From the NCBI RefSeq assembly GCF_017354945.1, contig NZ_CP071503.1, positions 3,534,001 through 3,598,000 of the forward strand: DNA of 64,000 nucleotides, written 5' to 3'. Positions 62,242-64,000 of the stretch are shown piece after piece (within the stretch, counting starts at the first letter, position 1; every line of letters begins with the position of its first letter). The position numbers were made by a program, and so were the translations under genes. A model generated the notes under the pieces. That model ran no database searches. It was not told the DNA's origin and worked only from the letters and a program-made list of their open reading frames with translations. Source of the DNA: Shewanella avicenniae. GTDB taxonomy: Bacteria; Pseudomonadota; Gammaproteobacteria; Enterobacterales; Shewanellaceae.

Positions 62242-64000
62242 ATGAGACTATCTATCATTTCGCTTGCTGTCGTCAGTCAGCTTGCGGCAATTGCGAGTGT
62301 GTCGGCAGCTGATGATGCCAAGATTGAGAAGATTTCAGTTGTAGGCTCTCGTTTAGCCGTGCGGACAGCGACCGATACCCCAGTACCGGTAGACATTATT
62401 ACCGCCGAACAGCTCGAAGCCACCGGTTTGACCGAAACAGCCAAGGCGCTGCAATCAGCCGCACCAAGCTACAGCTTTCCTTTTTCTGCAGTGACCGACG
62501 GCTCTGACGCGGTTCGCCCAGCCAGTTTACGCGGGATGTCCCCCGATCACGCGTTGGTATTGGTCAACGGCAAGCGCTATCACGGTTCAGCGTTGGTGCA
62601 TTTGAACGGTACCGCCAGTAAAGGTTCGTCCAACGTTGACTTGAACACCATTCCAATGACCGCTATTAAACGTATTGAAATCCTGCGTGATGGTGCCTCC
62701 GCACAATACGGTTCTGACGCGATTGCGGGCGTGATCAACGTGGTGCTAAAAGATGCTGACGATGGTGGTTTGGTTAATGCACAGACAGGCCAAACCTATA
62801 TGGGCGATGGCGAACAATGGCGTGTTGGGGTAAACAAAGGACTGCAAACCAATGAAGATGGTTTCGTCAACATCTCGATGGAAGCGCAACACAAAAACAG
62901 CACCAACCGCGCGGGTAACGACCCACGTCAACAATATGCTGCACTGGCCGATGGTAGCCCAGATCCACGCGAAGACAGCTTTGATAGAAAGAATCACCAG
63001 GTGGGCGACGGTACTTACGATAACTTGGGCATCTTTGTTAACGCCGGTCAAAGCTTCTCGGATAAAAGCAAACTGTATGCCTTTGGCGGCTTCAGTCATC
63101 GCGAAAACGAATCTGGCGCCTTCTATCGCCGTTCATTGGATGCGCGTAACTTAACCGCTATCTATGAAGATGGCTTCCTGCCAAAAATCGCTCCGAAACT
63201 GACCGACTACACTGCAGTGGTGGGCTACAAATTTAATCCGCTGGAGTGGGACGTTGATGTCTCAGCCGGTTACGGTAAAAACGAATTTGAATATCACGTC
63301 AACAACAGCTTGAACGTGTCTTACGGCGATGCCAGTCCAACCAGCTTCTACGCCGGTACCCTGTCAACTGATGAGCTCGACTTCACCATTGACGCATCAC
63401 GTTATATTCCGTTCTACAACAGTTCAGATTTGATGCTGGCACTAGGCGCTTTGTGGCGTGAAAACAGCTATAAGATTGAAGCTGGTGAAGAAGCCTCCTA
63501 CGCCAATGGCGGCTTTGGTGGCGCAACCGGTAGCCAAGGTTTCACAGGTTTTACCCCAGAGTCTCAAGTGGATGAAAGCCGTCATAACACTGGCGTTTAC
63601 GCTGAAGTTGAAAACCAACTGACGCAAGATTTCTACTGGGCTGCTGCGGCACGTTATGAGTACTACTCTGACTTTGGTAGCAACACTAGCTGGAAGTTAG
63701 CTACACGCTATGAACTGTCGGATCGCTTTGCGGTACGTGCTACTGCGAACACCGGCTTCCGCGCCCCAAGCGTACAACAGCTGTACTTCTCTAACATCTC
63801 TACCCTGTTCTCTAACGACCCAGTGACCGGCCAACCTGTACCAACAGAATCAGGTACCTTCAACAGTCTGTCAGATGTGGCCCATGCGTTGGGGATCAGC
63901 GAGCTGAAACCTGAGAAATCACAATCGATCAGCGGTGGCTTGGTGTTCACTGGCGATGATGGTTTGAGCATCACTCTGGATGCGTACCAAATCGATGTGG
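62242..64000 (+). CDS. TonB-dependent receptor, 3' end outside the window
   Basis: An outer-membrane active transporter, with 586 codons visible. The ATG at 62242 follows AGAGGATT. It has a signal peptide (about 1-22, SVSA-AD), a TonB-box-like IEKISVVGSRL, and a plug domain (about 30-165) with TPVPVDIITAEQLEATGL, LRGMSPDHALVLVNGKRYH and RIEILRDGASAQYGSDAIAGVINVVLK. Barrel strands follow, including the late NTGFRAPSVQQLYF motif. Such RGMSPD/NGKRYH receptors are abundant in Shewanella and its relatives and often take up sugars or peptides. The substrate cannot be assigned. Confidence 0.93.
   Translation, partial: MRLSIISLAVVSQLAAIASVSAADDAKIEKISVVGSRLAVRTATDTPVPVDIITAEQLEATGLTETAKALQSAAPSYSFPFSAVTDGSDAVRPASLRGMSPDHALVLVNGKRYHGSALVHLNGTASKGSSNVDLNTIPMTAIKRIEILRDGASAQYGSDAIAGVINVVLKDADDGGLVNAQTGQTYMGDGEQWRVGVNKGLQTNEDGFVNISMEAQHKNSTNRAGNDPRQQYAALADGSPDPREDSFDRKNHQVGDGTYDNLGIFVNAGQSFSDKSKLYAFGGFSHRENESGAFYRRSLDARNLTAIYEDGFLPKIAPKLTDYTAVVGYKFNPLEWDVDVSAGYGKNEFEYHVNNSLNVSYGDASPTSFYAGTLSTDELDFTIDASRYIPFYNSSDLMLALGALWRENSYKIEAGEEASYANGGFGGATGSQGFTGFTPESQVDESRHNTGVYAEVENQLTQDFYWAAAARYEYYSDFGSNTSWKLATRYELSDRFAVRATANTGFRAPSVQQLYFSNISTLFSNDPVTGQPVPTESGTFNSLSDVAHALGISELKPEKSQSISGGLVFTGDDGLSITLDAYQIDV

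Overview
The window looks like a chromosomal segment of a Shewanella-type gammaproteobacterium. The evidence is the octaheme tetrathionate reductase cluster (monoheme cytochrome, DUF3373 barrel, octaheme cytochrome), a psrABC-type polysulfide/thiosulfate reductase, an S46 dipeptidyl-peptidase beside an Oar-like TonB receptor, metJ/metBL/metF with MetJ box arrays, and yajR-ssb facing uvrA. The species cannot be named from the sequence.

Layout. (a) 1-3.15 kb is an accessory, AT-rich edge: the 3' part of an IS10-like element ending at 1187, then two minus-strand genes of unknown function separated by a 61-bp integron-type attC site. (b) 3.15-3.95 kb is non-coding and packed with short perfect hairpins, most with GNA triloops. 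(c) 3.97-14.0 kb is a minus-strand arabinan/arabinose block: araB-araD-araA (cytoplasmic catabolism), a HAD phosphatase, an exported lipoprotein aldose epimerase, an exported GH97 enzyme and a GH43 lipoprotein with a ricin-like C-terminus. No transporter or regulator lies inside the window. (d) 14.6-22.7 kb is mostly housekeeping: an SDR, a DUF89 phosphatase, RhlE, an MDR oxidoreductase, two small plus-strand genes, Ssb and YajR. (e) 23-28 kb holds uvrA and deaD. (f) 28.1-30.8 kb is a MarR-HlyD-DUF2955 efflux operon with two palindromic operators. (g) 30.9-37.6 kb is the MetJ regulon: metF, metL, metB and metJ, plus three small genes.

(h) 37.6-50.4 kb is the metabolically richest part. A TauE-type exporter and psrCBA lie on one side of a 564-bp AT-rich regulatory gap. 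The tetrathionate reductase cluster lies on the other, followed by a MOT1-type molybdate/sulfate transporter and a divergent TtrS/TtrR- or ThsS/ThsR-type sensor pair. Together they form a plausible sulfur-oxyanion sensing and respiration island: the sensor detects thiosulfate or tetrathionate, the octaheme protein and the Mo enzyme reduce it, and the transporter could supply Mo. (i) 50.4-64 kb has a pseudouridine synthase, an Oar-like TonB receptor, an S46 peptidase, dnaB, alr, CheX, two tiny paralogous Tyr-rich peptide genes, a 94-codon open frame without a start codon, and the 5' part of a second TonB receptor cut by the window end.

The strongest candidates for something undescribed are the twin Tyr-rich micro-genes (60.87-61.14 kb), the GNA-triloop hairpin array (3.75-3.91 kb) and the unknown cassette-type protein (1.29-2.76 kb).
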